Part shown: one piece after another, positions 15,547 through 25,078 of the stretch
Layout: every line of letters starts with the position of its first letter
How positions within the stretch are numbered: position 1 is the first letter of the stretch
Source: Candidatus Lachnoclostridium stercoravium
GTDB taxonomy: Bacteria; Bacillota; Clostridia; Lachnospirales; Lachnospiraceae
DNA length: 62,239 nt
NCBI GenBank assembly: GCA_019118365.1
Contig: DWZA01000029.1
Span: 1 to 62,239, forward strand
Direction: 5' to 3'
Program-made: the position numbers and the translations under genes
The notes under the pieces: generated by a model
The model's input: only the letters and a program-made list of their open reading frames with translations
Told to the model about the DNA's origin: nothing
The model's database searches: none

Positions 15547-18421
15547 CGATCTGTTTGAAGTGATAAAAGAATTTTTCCGGAAATTGTTTTCTTCCAGGCT
15601 GACTGCTCTGGGGGCTTTGTTTTTCTGCATGTTTTTAGGGCTCGTGGGCCATTTGTTCCAGCTGCAGATCGTCCATGGCGAGGAATACCTGGACGAGTAT
15701 ATACAGATCACGGAAAAAGAAGTGACCACGCCGGGGACCAGGGGCAATATCTACGACAGGAACGGCAATGTTCTGGCGTACAACGAACTGGCCTACATCG
15801 TTACGATCCAGGATACCGGCGCGTATAAGACCGCTGCGGAAAAAAACGCTATGATCCTCCAGCTGGTACAGATCCTGGATCAGCACGGAGCCAGCGTAGA
15901 GGGGCGCTTTGAAGTGGCGATCGATGCCAACGGGGACATGGTCTACACATCTTCCAGCGAAGCGGCCCGCAAACGGTTCCTCAGGGATTTTTACGGTAGG
16001 AGCAGCGTAGATGAGCTGGACGATCCCAACGGCAGATATCCCACCGCCATTACTGCGAGGGAAGTCTTTGAACGCAGGAAGGAATATTACGGCCTGGATC
16101 AGATGAAAGACGAAAAGGGAAATCCCATCGTCCTTGCAGACGACGTGGCTCTTGATATCATCAATATCCGCTACACCATGGATCTGACGGCTTACCGGAG
16201 ATATGAGGCGACGCCGATCGCTTCTTACGTGGACGAAGAGACAGTGGTGGACATCAAGGAGCACCGGGCAGAACTTCAGGGAGTGGAGATCGAGGAGTCT
16301 ACGGTCCGCGTTTACAATGACAGCATTTATTTTGCTCCGATCATCGGCTATACAGGAAAGGTCCAGGAGGATCAGCTGGAAGAGCTGAGGAAAACCGATG
16401 ATTCCTACGAACTGACGGATATTGTGGGAAGGATCGGCATCGAGGCCGCTATGGAGACGACGCTTCAGGGGAAAAAGGGAAAACAGAGGATCGCTGTAGA
16501 CAATATGGGCCGCATCATGGAGGTCCTTTCCGAGACGGAGCCTGAGGCAGGCCAGGACGTCTACCTTACTGTAGACCGGGATCTTCAGGTGGGCATCTAC
16601 CATCTGATCGAGCAGCAGCTGGCAGGTATCCTGACAGGAAAGATCGTGAACCAGGGCGACGAGGTAAACGAGGGAAGGGACTCTTCCAGCAGGGTAATTC
16701 CTGTAAAAGATGCATATTTTCAGCTGATCAATAATAATGTACTGAATATGAGCCACTTTTTTGCCGACGACGCTTCGGAGGTGGAAAAAGGAATCGCGTC
16801 TACGTTCCTGTCTTCCAAAGAACGGATCATGGGAGATATCCGGGCGGAACTTTACAGCAGCCATCCCACTCCGTTAAAGGACCTGCCGAGAGATATGTAC
16901 GCCTATATGCTGTATATCAAGACCTATCTCCAGGATCCTACTATCGGGATACTTGCCGCAGACAGCGAGATGGACAGGGAGGATCCTGCTTATGTCGGCT
17001 GGCGGGACGAGACCATCAGCCTGAGGGAATACCTTTACGCAGGGATCGCAAATACCTGGATCGACACGACGAAACTGGAGACAGGGAGCAAATATTCCAA
17101 CGCGGACGACATTTATTCCGTCCTGGTGGAGTATGTATTGACGGAACTGGAGGACAATACGGTTTTCCACAAGAAGATCTATCAGTATCTGATCGAGGAT
17201 AACGTCATTACAGGAAGGGATCTGTGCCTGGCTCTCTATGATCAGGGAGTGCTGGCCTACGACGAGTCAGAGATCAATAATCTCCGGGCGAACGGTCCGA
17301 ATTACGCCTATACCTTTATCAAGAACAAGATCGCAAGCCTGGAGATCACGCCGGCCCAGCTGGCGCTGGAACCGTGTACGGCAGGCTGCGTCGTAACGGA
17401 TGTAAATACAGGGGAAGTTCTTGCCCTGGTAACCTATCCAAGCTACGACAACAACCGGCTGTCCGGCACCATGGACAGCGCTTACTATACGCAGCTGCTC
17501 AACGACCTTTCCAATCCGCTGTACAACAACGCGACCCAGGCGTTGAAGGCGCCGGGATCTACCTTTAAGCCGATCACCGCCGTAGCCGCCCTGGAGGAAG
17601 GAGTCGTTTCTCTCACAGAGCAGATCGAGTGTACCGGCGAATACAAAGAAGTAAGCCCTACCATCCGCTGCTGGATCTTCCCAGGCAGGCATGGAACGGA
17701 GACGATCGTAGAGGGGATCCAGAATTCCTGCAACTATTTTTTCAATGAGATGGCTCACCGCCTTTCTACTGACGAGGAAGGCAATTACGTACAGAGCCTT
17801 GGAATGGAAAAGATACAGAAGTATGCGGCGATGTTCGGACTCGACCACACCTCCGGGGTGGAGATCTCCGAGATCAGCCCCCATATCAGTACGGAAGATC
17901 CGGAGCGTTCCGCTATGGGACAGGGTACCCATGAATACGCCAATATCCAGCTGGCCCGTTATGTGGCGGCTGTGGCGAACCGGGGAACGGTATATGAGCT
18001 GAGCCTGATCGATAAGGTGACGGATTCCAACGGAAATCTGCTGAAAGACTATACGCCGGAGGTTTACTCCCATATCGACATTGCAGAATCCACCTGGGAT
18101 GCAGTACAGCAGGGAATGCGCCAGGTGATCACGGAAAGCTCCAGCAACAAGATCTTCAACGACCTGGAGGTAAATATCGCCGGAAAGACCGGTACGGCCC
18201 AGGAGTCCAGGACAAGGGCGAACCATGCGTTCTTTATCTCCTACGGCCCATATGAAAATCCGGAGATCAGCGTAACGGTGAATATCCCGTACGGCTACAG
18301 TTCCGGCAACGCCGCCTCTCTGGCAAAGAACGTTTACCGGTTCTACTACGGATATACAGATCTGGATTACATCCAGAATACCGGCGCCCAGGAGCCTTCC
18401 AATGTGGAGATCAGGGATTAA
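15539..18421 (+). CDS. mrdA: Penicillin-binding protein 2 (elongation transpeptidase) with a large insertion
   Basis: A class B PBP that crosslinks peptidoglycan during elongation, anchored by one membrane segment (about residues 19-41). The dimerisation domain is followed by the transpeptidase, with catalytic S674 in STFK (K677), SCN at 730-732 and KTGTAQ from K883. At 960 residues it is about 250 longer than typical PBP2. The excess lies between the VDRDLQ motif (about residue 345) and GCVVTDVNTGEVLALVTYPSY (about 615), where the standard protein has only some 30 residues. The start is TTG, with AAAGGAG eleven bases upstream, inside the end of mreD. A GTG 20 bases on is an alternative. Confidence 0.92.
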   Translation: MFSDLFEVIKEFFRKLFSSRLTALGALFFCMFLGLVGHLFQLQIVHGEEYLDEYIQITEKEVTTPGTRGNIYDRNGNVLAYNELAYIVTIQDTGAYKTAAEKNAMILQLVQILDQHGASVEGRFEVAIDANGDMVYTSSSEAARKRFLRDFYGRSSVDELDDPNGRYPTAITAREVFERRKEYYGLDQMKDEKGNPIVLADDVALDIINIRYTMDLTAYRRYEATPIASYVDEETVVDIKEHRAELQGVEIEESTVRVYNDSIYFAPIIGYTGKVQEDQLEELRKTDDSYELTDIVGRIGIEAAMETTLQGKKGKQRIAVDNMGRIMEVLSETEPEAGQDVYLTVDRDLQVGIYHLIEQQLAGILTGKIVNQGDEVNEGRDSSSRVIPVKDAYFQLINNNVLNMSHFFADDASEVEKGIASTFLSSKERIMGDIRAELYSSHPTPLKDLPRDMYAYMLYIKTYLQDPTIGILAADSEMDREDPAYVGWRDETISLREYLYAGIANTWIDTTKLETGSKYSNADDIYSVLVEYVLTELEDNTVFHKKIYQYLIEDNVITGRDLCLALYDQGVLAYDESEINNLRANGPNYAYTFIKNKIASLEITPAQLALEPCTAGCVVTDVNTGEVLALVTYPSYDNNRLSGTMDSAYYTQLLNDLSNPLYNNATQALKAPGSTFKPITAVAALEEGVVSLTEQIECTGEYKEVSPTIRCWIFPGRHGTETIVEGIQNSCNYFFNEMAHRLSTDEEGNYVQSLGMEKIQKYAAMFGLDHTSGVEISEISPHISTEDPERSAMGQGTHEYANIQLARYVAAVANRGTVYELSLIDKVTDSNGNLLKDYTPEVYSHIDIAESTWDAVQQGMRQVITESSSNKIFNDLEVNIAGKTGTAQESRTRANHAFFISYGPYENPEISVTVNIPYGYSSGNAASLAKNVYRFYYGYTDLDYIQNTGAQEPSNVEIRD

Positions 18422-18462
18422 GAGATGTGAAAAAGACAGGATTTAAGGCAGGTGAACAGACT

Positions 18463-19128
18463 ATGCGCAGTACAGTGGTGATAAAGGGGAGCCGGTCAGG
18501 CTTATCCGTGTATCTGGATCCGGAGCCGCCGTTTTCCCAGCTGCTCCGTGATATCGCGGTAAAATTCCGGGAAAGCGCGAAATTCTGGGGATCCGTCCAG
18601 ATGGCGCTTACCCTGGAAGGCAGGGAACTTACAGCCGCCGAAGAATTTGCGGTGGTCAATACGATCACGGAAAATTCCCAGATCGAGATCCTTTGTCTTC
18701 TTGATACCGATGCGCAGCGTATCGAACGGTGCGAAAAGGCGTTAAATGAAAAACTGATGGAGCTGAATTCCCGGACAGGCCAGTTCTTCCGTGGAGATCT
18801 CCTGCCTGGGGAATCGTTTGAATCCGAGGCCAGCATCGTCATCATCGGAAATGTGCTGCGGGGTTCCAGAGTGACGGCCAGGGGGAATATCATCGTTCTT
18901 GGCGAACTGAACGGATCCGCTCATGCGGGAGCTGCCGGCGGGGAGGATAATGTGATCGTAGCTCTCGATATGGCTCCGTTCCAGATAAAGATCGCCGGAT
19001 ATGCAGGCTCTTTCGGAAAGAAGGGACGGAGGCTGGGAAGAGGTCCTTTGGCCGCCTGTGTGGAAGACGGCCAGATCGTTGTAAAACCACTGAAAAAAGG
19101 CTTCCTGGATTTCATTAAATTTTCATAA
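18463..19128 (+). CDS. minC: Septum site-determining protein MinC
   Basis: Inhibits FtsZ ring assembly away from mid-cell, recruited by MinD. The N-terminal domain begins with STVVIKGSRSGLSVYLD; the C-terminal beta-helix has the ILRGSRV-type turn (VLRGSRVTARGNIIVLGELNGSAHAG) that binds MinD. The frame is open from a GTG at 18427, but ATG 18463 has an AGGTGA ribosome site at good distance and gives 221 residues, close to the B. subtilis protein. minD follows 79 bases on. Confidence 0.92.
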   Translation: MRSTVVIKGSRSGLSVYLDPEPPFSQLLRDIAVKFRESAKFWGSVQMALTLEGRELTAAEEFAVVNTITENSQIEILCLLDTDAQRIERCEKALNEKLMELNSRTGQFFRGDLLPGESFESEASIVIIGNVLRGSRVTARGNIIVLGELNGSAHAGAAGGEDNVIVALDMAPFQIKIAGYAGSFGKKGRRLGRGPLAACVEDGQIVVKPLKKGFLDFIKFS

Positions 19129-19207
19129 ATTTCCATAAAGACTGGAAATGGAGCCGTTTTTCATGTACAATATAATGTGGTACATTGATAACAGGAGGAT
19201 ATTCATT

Positions 19208-19999
19208 ATGAGTGAAGTCATTGTGATTACTTCCGGAAAAGGCGGGGTAGGCAAGACCACTACCTCTGCAAATGTGGGCACAGGACTGGCGATCCTGGGG
19301 TACCGAGTCGCTCTGGTCGATACGGATATCGGCCTTCGGAACCTGGACGTCGTTATGGGACTGGAGAACCGCATTGTCTACAATCTTGTAGACGTTGTAG
19401 AGGGGAACTGCCGCATGAAACAAGCCCTGATAAAAGACAAAAGATATCCGAACCTGTACCTTCTTCCATCTGCCCAGACGCGGGACAAGACCGCAGTGAA
19501 TCCCGGACAGATGAAGAAATTAGTCGATGACCTGAGAGACGACTTTGATTACATACTGTTAGATTGTCCGGCCGGCATTGAGAGAGGCTTCCAGAATGCC
19601 ATCGCAGGAGCAGACCGGGCGATCGTGGTGACAACTCCCGAAGTGTCCGCTATCCGCGACGCCGACAGGATCATAGGTCTTTTGGAGGCGGACGGCATGG
19701 AGGACATCGAACTGCTGGTCAACCGTATCCGGCTGGATATGGTGAAGCGGGGAGATATGATGTCGCTGATGGATGTGATGGACATCCTGGCAGTAGATAT
19801 TATCGGAGCAGTCCCCGACGATGAAGATATCGTCATTTCCACTAACCAGGGAGAGCCTCTGGCCGGAAGCGATTCTACGGCCGGACAGGCGTATATGAAC
19901 ATATGCCGCAGGCTCACCGGGGAACGGATTCCCCTTATGAGCCTTCAGTCCCAGAGAGGAATTTTGTACCGGCTTTCTTCGTTCCTAAAACGAGCCTGA
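19208..19999 (+). CDS. minD: Septum site-determining ATPase MinD
   Basis: A membrane-cycling ATPase that carries MinC and is switched off by MinE. The deviant Walker A motif GKGGVGKTT is at residues 10-18, with VALVDTDIGLRNLDVVMGLENR following. The protein ends in an amphipathic membrane-targeting helix (GILYRLSSFLKRA). The frame runs upstream to ATG 19148, but the AGGAGG at 19192-19197 sets the start at 19208, giving the normal 263 residues. Confidence 0.96.
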   Translation: MSEVIVITSGKGGVGKTTTSANVGTGLAILGYRVALVDTDIGLRNLDVVMGLENRIVYNLVDVVEGNCRMKQALIKDKRYPNLYLLPSAQTRDKTAVNPGQMKKLVDDLRDDFDYILLDCPAGIERGFQNAIAGADRAIVVTTPEVSAIRDADRIIGLLEADGMEDIELLVNRIRLDMVKRGDMMSLMDVMDILAVDIIGAVPDDEDIVISTNQGEPLAGSDSTAGQAYMNICRRLTGERIPLMSLQSQRGILYRLSSFLKRA

Positions 20000-20011
20000 G
20001 GGGGATGGATT

Positions 20012-20287
20012 ATGAGACTGCTTCCGCTTTTTCAAAAGAGGAATTCCGGCGATATGGCGAGGCAGCGGCTGAAGACGCTGCTGGCCGCCGACCGTACCGA
20101 CTGTCCGCCGGAGATGATAGAGATGGTTAAAGAGGAATTGGCAGGAGCTGTTTCCAGATATATGGAGATCGATGCCGGGGGGATCGAGATACAGATCCGG
20201 GAAACTGCCGCTTCCTGCGGCGGGAGGGCGCCAGCCCTTTATGCACATATTCCCATATTAAACATCGGAAATAAGGGGACTTTTTAA
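20012..20287 (+). CDS. minE: Cell division topological factor MinE
   Basis: A 91-residue protein that stimulates MinD ATPase and drives Min oscillation. It has the family layout: a membrane-binding N-terminus (MRLLPLFQKR), the anti-MinCD helix (DMARQRLKTLLAADR), and a C-terminal topological domain. Its presence with minCD indicates an oscillating Min system in place of the DivIVA-MinJ type of B. subtilis. Its stop overlaps the rodA start (TAATG). Confidence 0.93.
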   Translation: MRLLPLFQKRNSGDMARQRLKTLLAADRTDCPPEMIEMVKEELAGAVSRYMEIDAGGIEIQIRETAASCGGRAPALYAHIPILNIGNKGTF

Positions 20288-21405
20288 TGTTACTGGAATA
20301 CGACTTTAAAAAATTCAATTTTCGGCTGCTGCTTTATACAGTATTGCTCAACATGATAGGGATCCTGGTCATCCGCAGCGCGACGAACCAGGATATGGCG
20401 ACTGTAGGGAAACAGGCCGCTGGCATAGTGATCGGACTTGCCCTTGCGGCCGGCCTGTCCCTGATCCCTTATCAGAAGATCGTGGGATTAAGCGGAACGA
20501 TATACCTGTTCTGCGCGGCCCTTCTTGCGGCTGTCCTCTTTGTAGGGGTCAACGTAAACGGGGCTACCCGATGGATCCGCCTTCCGGTGATCGGACAGAT
20601 CCAGCCTTCTGAATTTGCCAAGATCGGACTGATCATTTTTGGCTCCTGGTACCTGGGCAAATATGCGGAACAGATCGACAGGGTGAGGACCCTTATTCTG
20701 GCTGCCGCCTTTTTTGGATTTCCGGTGCTGCTTATCCTGGCAGAACCGAATCTGTCTACCAGCCTTGTGATCATATTTACGATCATATGCATGATATTTA
20801 TCGCAGGGATCAGCTTTAAATGGATCGGCGGGGCGCTGGCTGTGCTCATACCGTGCGGCGTTCTGTTCATCTATATGCTGAAGCAGGGGATGGTTCCGTT
20901 CCTTCAGGATTATCAGGCAAGGCGTATCCTGGCCTGGGTGGACCGCGCAAATTACGCGGACGCCAATTACCAGCAGGACAATTCTATCATGGCCATAGGC
21001 TCCGGACTGTTAAACGGCAAGGGGCTTAACAACAATACTCTGGCTTCTGTAAAGAATGGTAATTTCCTTTCAGAAGAACAGACCGATTTCATCTTCGCAG
21101 TTATTGGGGAAGAATTGGGGTTTATTGGCTGCGTGATCGTGATCGCTCTGTTTGCGGCGCTGGTTTTTGAATGTCTTTGGATGGCGCACCAGGCAAAAGA
21201 TATGACGGGGAGGCTTTTGTGCACGGGAATGGCAGCTTTGCTGGCGTTCCAGACATTTTCCAACATCGCGGTGGCCACGGGGATATTCCCCAATACCGGC
21301 CTGCCTCTTCCCTTTATCAGCTATGGCGTAAGCTCCCTGATCAGTATGTATATCGGGATAGGGATCGTACTCAATGTAGCTCTTCAAAGAAAAAACAAAC
21401 ACTGA
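20287..21405 (+). CDS. rodA: SEDS family peptidoglycan polymerase RodA
   Basis: A polytopic membrane glycosyltransferase that polymerises lipid II during elongation, with PBP2 as its partner. It has 372 residues and about ten membrane helices. SEDS signatures visible are WIRLPVIGQIQPSEFAKIG, LAEPNLSTSLVI and the late TGLPLPFISYGVSSLISMY. Placement after minCDE and in the same run as mreCD-mrdA favours RodA over FtsW, although the two are hard to split on sequence alone. Confidence 0.93.
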   Translation: MLLEYDFKKFNFRLLLYTVLLNMIGILVIRSATNQDMATVGKQAAGIVIGLALAAGLSLIPYQKIVGLSGTIYLFCAALLAAVLFVGVNVNGATRWIRLPVIGQIQPSEFAKIGLIIFGSWYLGKYAEQIDRVRTLILAAAFFGFPVLLILAEPNLSTSLVIIFTIICMIFIAGISFKWIGGALAVLIPCGVLFIYMLKQGMVPFLQDYQARRILAWVDRANYADANYQQDNSIMAIGSGLLNGKGLNNNTLASVKNGNFLSEEQTDFIFAVIGEELGFIGCVIVIALFAALVFECLWMAHQAKDMTGRLLCTGMAALLAFQTFSNIAVATGIFPNTGLPLPFISYGVSSLISMYIGIGIVLNVALQRKNKH

Positions 21406-21424
21406 TTAAGGAGGTATTTCTAAA

Positions 21425-21820
21425 ATGAATATTGGTCTAATCGCCCACGATTCAAAGAAAAAACTAATGCAGAATTTCTGCATTGCATACAGGGGGATCT
21501 TAAGCAAGAACGAATTATACGCAACCGGGACCACAGGAAGGCTGATCGAGGAAGTGACAAACTTAAACATCCATAAGTTTCTCGCAGGCCATCTGGGAGG
21601 CGAGCAGCAGCTTGGCGCCCAGATCGAGCATAACGGCATCGATCTGCTGATCTTTCTGAGAGACCCCCTTGCTCCGAAACCTCATGAACCGGATGTTAAT
21701 AATGTGATCCGCCTTTGCGATATGCACAATATCCCATTGGCTACGAATCTGGCTACGGCAGAGCTTTTGATCAAATCTCTGGACAGAGGCGACCTGGAAT
21801 GGCGGGAAGCGTACAAATGA
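21425..21820 (+). CDS. mgsA: Methylglyoxal synthase
   Basis: Converts dihydroxyacetone phosphate to methylglyoxal and phosphate, a bypass of lower glycolysis when phosphate is short. It has 131 residues, a compact form of the family. Motifs seen are [32 protein letters not shown] and [22 protein letters not shown]. The ribosome site AGGAGG is strong. Its stop overlaps the next start in an ATGA, tying it to a cell-wall enzyme. Confidence 0.95.
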   Translation: MNIGLIAHDSKKKLMQNFCIAYRGILSKNELYATGTTGRLIEEVTNLNIHKFLAGHLGGEQQLGAQIEHNGIDLLIFLRDPLAPKPHEPDVNNVIRLCDMHNIPLATNLATAELLIKSLDRGDLEWREAYK

Positions 21821-22788
21821 CGGCGCGCAGACGGGAAAAAACAGCTTTAGGAGGTATTATCCTGGCCGCTGCCATTCTTGCTTCAGGCTGCGGGGGCGCT
21901 GATCTGGAACGGCCCTACAGCTTTGAAGGAAGAAGCCTTTACCCTGAGGCGCAGGAGGAGAGCCGCGCAGCCGCTTTTGCGGAGGAATTGTGCGTGATCC
22001 CGGATGAAAGCGTTTATCAGGACGAGGCGGTCACATCAGAGGCCGCGGCCCTGTTTTCCCTGGACAGCAGGGAGACACTTTTTTCAAAAAACTCCTTTGA
22101 ACGGCTGTATCCGGCAAGTATCACAAAAGTAATGACAGCTCTCGTGGCTTTAAAATACGGAGATCTCTCCGATGTCGTGACGGTGACGGACGACGCGGTG
22201 ATCACCGAGCAGGGCGCTTCCCTGTGCAATATCCGGCCGGGAGATCAGCTGACTTTAGAACAGCTCCTTTACGGGCTTATGCTTCCATCCGGCAACGATG
22301 CCGGAGCTGCCATAGCCGTACACATGGCGGGGAGCATAGAAGCTTTCAGCGCCATGATGAATGAGGAAGCTTTAAAGATCGGCGCGACAGGGACCCATTT
22401 TGTCAATCCTCACGGCCTCAGCGATCCGGATCACTATACCACTGCTTACGATCTTTACCTGATCTTCAACGAGGCTCTGAAGATCCCCAAATTCCGGGAG
22501 GTCATCGGGACCACTTCTTATTATGCGGAATATAAATCCGGAAGCGGAGAGACGGTGAGCCAGACATGGAAAGGCGGAAACTGGTATATGACCGGAGAAA
22601 GGCAGGAGCCGGACGGAGTATCAGTTTTTGGAGGAAAGACCGGGACTACCAACGCAGCCGGTTACTGCCTGATCATGGGAAGCAGGGACGATTCGGACAA
22701 CGAATATATTTCCGTTGTCCTGAAAGCGGACAGCAGGCCTGGGCTTTATGATAATATGACAAATCTGATTCATAAAATTGTCGATTAG
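21817..22788 (+). CDS. D-alanyl-D-alanine carboxypeptidase, lipoprotein form (PBP5-type)
   Basis: A low-molecular-weight PBP that trims the terminal D-Ala from stem peptides. Active-site motifs are all present: SITK (S101, K104), SGN (158-160) and KTGT (from K274). The N-terminus has a signal with lipobox LASG-C (C25), so it is probably a membrane lipoprotein outside the cell. At 323 residues it is shorter than DacA and lacks the usual C-terminal PBP5 domain and amphipathic anchor, which the lipid would replace. The frame is open upstream into mgsA, but ATG 21817 gives a proper signal peptide. It overlaps mgsA by four bases. Confidence 0.9.
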   Translation: MTARRREKTALGGIILAAAILASGCGGADLERPYSFEGRSLYPEAQEESRAAAFAEELCVIPDESVYQDEAVTSEAAALFSLDSRETLFSKNSFERLYPASITKVMTALVALKYGDLSDVVTVTDDAVITEQGASLCNIRPGDQLTLEQLLYGLMLPSGNDAGAAIAVHMAGSIEAFSAMMNEEALKIGATGTHFVNPHGLSDPDHYTTAYDLYLIFNEALKIPKFREVIGTTSYYAEYKSGSGETVSQTWKGGNWYMTGERQEPDGVSVFGGKTGTTNAAGYCLIMGSRDDSDNEYISVVLKADSRPGLYDNMTNLIHKIVD

Positions 22789-22791
22789 TTA

Positions 22792-22820
22792 TTGCGTTTT
22801 TTTTGAATTTATTCTATAAT
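22792..22820 (+). promoter_or_regulatory. Sigma-A promoter of the small P-loop gene
   Basis: TTGCGT (22792-22797), a 17-base spacer rich in T, and a perfect TATAAT (22815-22820) stand about 60 bases before the start codon at 22879, in an AT-rich stretch unlike the flanking genes. The leader is short, with an AAGGAGGAG ribosome site. Confidence 0.75.
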
Positions 22821-22878
22821 TAGGTTAATATAATTTGACTTTTTACACAAATTAAATAAACTCAAGGAGGAGAGCACT

Positions 22879-23298
22879 ATGGTTCAGATTATTTCAGGCG
22901 AAAAGGGGAAGGGAAAAACTAAATACTTATTAGAGAAGGCGAATCAGGCGATCAAAGAGTCTAATGGTTCCATCGTTTATCTTGACAAGAGTTCCAAGCA
23001 CATGTATGAGTTAAACAACAAGATCCGTTTGATCAATGTAAACGAGTATCCGATCACCTCCAGCGAGGCGTTTATTGGTTTTATATGTGGGATCATTTCA
23101 CAGGATTACGACCTGGAGATGATGTTTTTCGACAGCTTCTTAAAACTTTCATGCCTGGAAGGAGAAGACATTACTGATACCATTTCAACCTTGGAAAAAC
23201 TCGGTGAGAAATATCATGTTACATTTGTTTTGAGCGTTTCCAGAGATAAGGACAAGCTTCCGGAGAACGCCCAGAAAGATGTGATCATCTCATTGTAA
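22879..23298 (+). CDS. Small P-loop protein of unknown function
   Basis: A 139-residue cytoplasmic protein. A Walker A motif GEKGKGKT occupies residues 7-14, and LEMMFFDSF near residue 77 could be a Walker B strand. The rest has an alpha/beta pattern without membrane segments. Proteins of this kind in Lachnospiraceae are sometimes labelled as twitching motility PilT-like ATPases, but the length is far too short for PilT and no pilus genes are nearby. It is a single-gene unit: own promoter, own terminator. It sits between the min/rodA block and the sepF block. Confidence 0.7.
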   Translation: MVQIISGEKGKGKTKYLLEKANQAIKESNGSIVYLDKSSKHMYELNNKIRLINVNEYPITSSEAFIGFICGIISQDYDLEMMFFDSFLKLSCLEGEDITDTISTLEKLGEKYHVTFVLSVSRDKDKLPENAQKDVIISL

Positions 23299-23329
23299 TC
23301 ATATATCCGTAGATATAGACGAAAAGAGA

Positions 23330-23366
23330 AAAGGACCTCTGCACTACAGGGCAGCGGTCCTTTTTT
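23330..23366 (+). terminator. Terminator after the small P-loop gene
   Basis: AAGGACC (23331-23337) pairs with GGTCCTT (23356-23362), extended inward by CTGC/GCAG, then a run of six T (23361-23366). The ribosome site of the next gene begins directly after it. Confidence 0.85.
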
Positions 23367-23379
23367 GGAGGTATCCCTG

Positions 23380-25059
23380 ATGGCAAAGAAGAAGAACCGG
23401 AAAGTGATCCGCTACCGGAGAAATTTTCATATTAATGTGGGAATGATCATTTTTTTCCTCATTTTTGTATATATGGCCTTTTATGTATATTCCTATATCC
23501 GAAGGGACAAGGTCCAGTTCTATGAGGTAGAGGCCGGCGGGATCGTAAACGATAAGAATTATACCGGACTGATCCTGCGTACGGAAGAGATCCAGTATAC
23601 GGATCGGGCCGGGTATATCAATTACTATATCCGGGAAGGAAAAAGAGTCTCTGTAGGTTCTCCGGTCTATTCTCTGGATGAGACGGGAAGCCTGTCGGAT
23701 TTTCTGGCAGAAAACCCGGATGCGGAAGGCAAGATTTCTGAAGAGGACCTGTCCGATCTGAAGAGACAGCTGTCAGCCTTCAGTCTTTCTTATGAAGATA
23801 TGGATTTTTCATCCGTTGCAGATACAAAACATGCTTTGGAAGCTTCTGTCATGGAGTACAGAAGTTTTGGGAATATGGAAGACCTGGATGCCGCTCTTGC
23901 TGCCGCCGGGATCAGCTATCAGCAGGTTCGCTCTTCAAAATCCGGGATCGTTTCCTATGCGATCGATGGATTTTCCGACCTGGTTCCCGACCTGATCCGG
24001 GAAGGGAAGAACAAAGAGAAGACGAAGGAGAGCCAGGAGACAGAGGAAGGATCCCAGGAAAGCTCAGAGGAAGGCCTGGAAGAGGCAGGAGAAAGCCTGG
24101 AAGGGGAAGAAGCCGGAGATGGAACCGGCGAAGAAACATCCGCTGCAGAGGAACATGTGGAAGATCCCGCTTCCCAGGAACAGCTGGAAAACGACAGGGC
24201 GCAGGCCCAGGAGCAGGCAGAGATCATGAACCAGATGACTTTGTATTCGGATCTGTCCGCTTCCAGCCTGACAGAAGAATATTTTGACAAGACAAAATAC
24301 ATACGGAATATTACAAAATCAGGAGAGCTGATCGAAAAGGGAGCGCCTGCATATAAGCTGATCACATCAGAAGACTGGTCGCTGGTGTTCCCTCTTTCCG
24401 AGGAAGATATCCAGGAATATAACGGCAGAGAAAGCCTGGAGGTTTCTTTTGCCGGCCATGACCTTACGGCAACCGGAGATTTTTCCATCATCACAGGAGC
24501 CGACGGGAAACAGTATGGAAAGCTGGATTTTCAAAAATATGTGGTCCAGTTCGCTTCGGAGCGGTTCGTGGATTTTGAGATCCTGTCGGATGATGTCAAA
24601 GGCTTAAAGATCCCGGTCAGCTCCGTGACGTCAAAAGATTTTTATCTCGTTCCTGTGGATTATGCAACACAGGGCGGGGACAGCTCGGAAGACGGTTTTA
24701 TGAAGGAGATATACGGAGAAGACGGCTCGTCTTCTGTTCAGTTTACAGCTGCGGAGATCTACTATTCTACGGATGAGTATTATTATGTAGATAAATCAGA
24801 TAATTCTCCGCTGAAAGCGGGAGATTATATCGTCAAACCTGGCTCTGTATCGGAGCGGTATCAGATCGGGCCGACGGCCTCCCTGCAGGGCGTCTACAAT
24901 ATCAATAAAGGCTATGCGGTCTTCCGCCAGATCGAGGTGCTAAGTTCTAACGACGAGTATTATACGATCGAAAAAGGCACGCCCTACGGCTTGTCCGTAT
25001 ACGACCACATCGTCCTGGATGCGGGCACTGTCCAGGAAGGCGAGATTATCTATCAATAA
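23380..25059 (+). CDS. HlyD-like membrane protein next to the sepF cluster
   Basis: A 559-residue protein with a basic N-terminus, one membrane segment at about residues 20-40, then an extracytoplasmic region. The part after the membrane (EAGGIVNDKNYTGLILRTEEIQYTDRAGYINYYIREGKRVSVGSPVYSLDE) resembles the biotinyl-lipoyl-like hairpin of HlyD/RND adaptors. An acidic, Glu-rich linker of low complexity runs from about residue 214 to 280. No transporter partner is encoded nearby; the neighbours are yggS, sepF and ylmH. The start is ATG 23380, with GGAGG eight bases upstream. Function is unknown; a role in the envelope or divisome is only suggested by context. Confidence 0.75.
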   Translation: MAKKKNRKVIRYRRNFHINVGMIIFFLIFVYMAFYVYSYIRRDKVQFYEVEAGGIVNDKNYTGLILRTEEIQYTDRAGYINYYIREGKRVSVGSPVYSLDETGSLSDFLAENPDAEGKISEEDLSDLKRQLSAFSLSYEDMDFSSVADTKHALEASVMEYRSFGNMEDLDAALAAAGISYQQVRSSKSGIVSYAIDGFSDLVPDLIREGKNKEKTKESQETEEGSQESSEEGLEEAGESLEGEEAGDGTGEETSAAEEHVEDPASQEQLENDRAQAQEQAEIMNQMTLYSDLSASSLTEEYFDKTKYIRNITKSGELIEKGAPAYKLITSEDWSLVFPLSEEDIQEYNGRESLEVSFAGHDLTATGDFSIITGADGKQYGKLDFQKYVVQFASERFVDFEILSDDVKGLKIPVSSVTSKDFYLVPVDYATQGGDSSEDGFMKEIYGEDGSSSVQFTAAEIYYSTDEYYYVDKSDNSPLKAGDYIVKPGSVSERYQIGPTASLQGVYNINKGYAVFRQIEVLSSNDEYYTIEKGTPYGLSVYDHIVLDAGTVQEGEIIYQ

Positions 25060-25078
25060 AAGTTAGGAGATGTTTCAG

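Noticed and set aside
15635-18226. Two long antisense frames opposite mrdA
   Set aside because: The + strand encodes PBP2 with all active-site motifs; the antisense frames are Arg/Leu/His-rich without domains.
19148-19207. Longer MinD with 20 extra N-terminal residues
   Set aside because: The AGGAGG and the family's usual N-terminus place the start at 19208; the extra stretch contains AT-rich promoter-like DNA.
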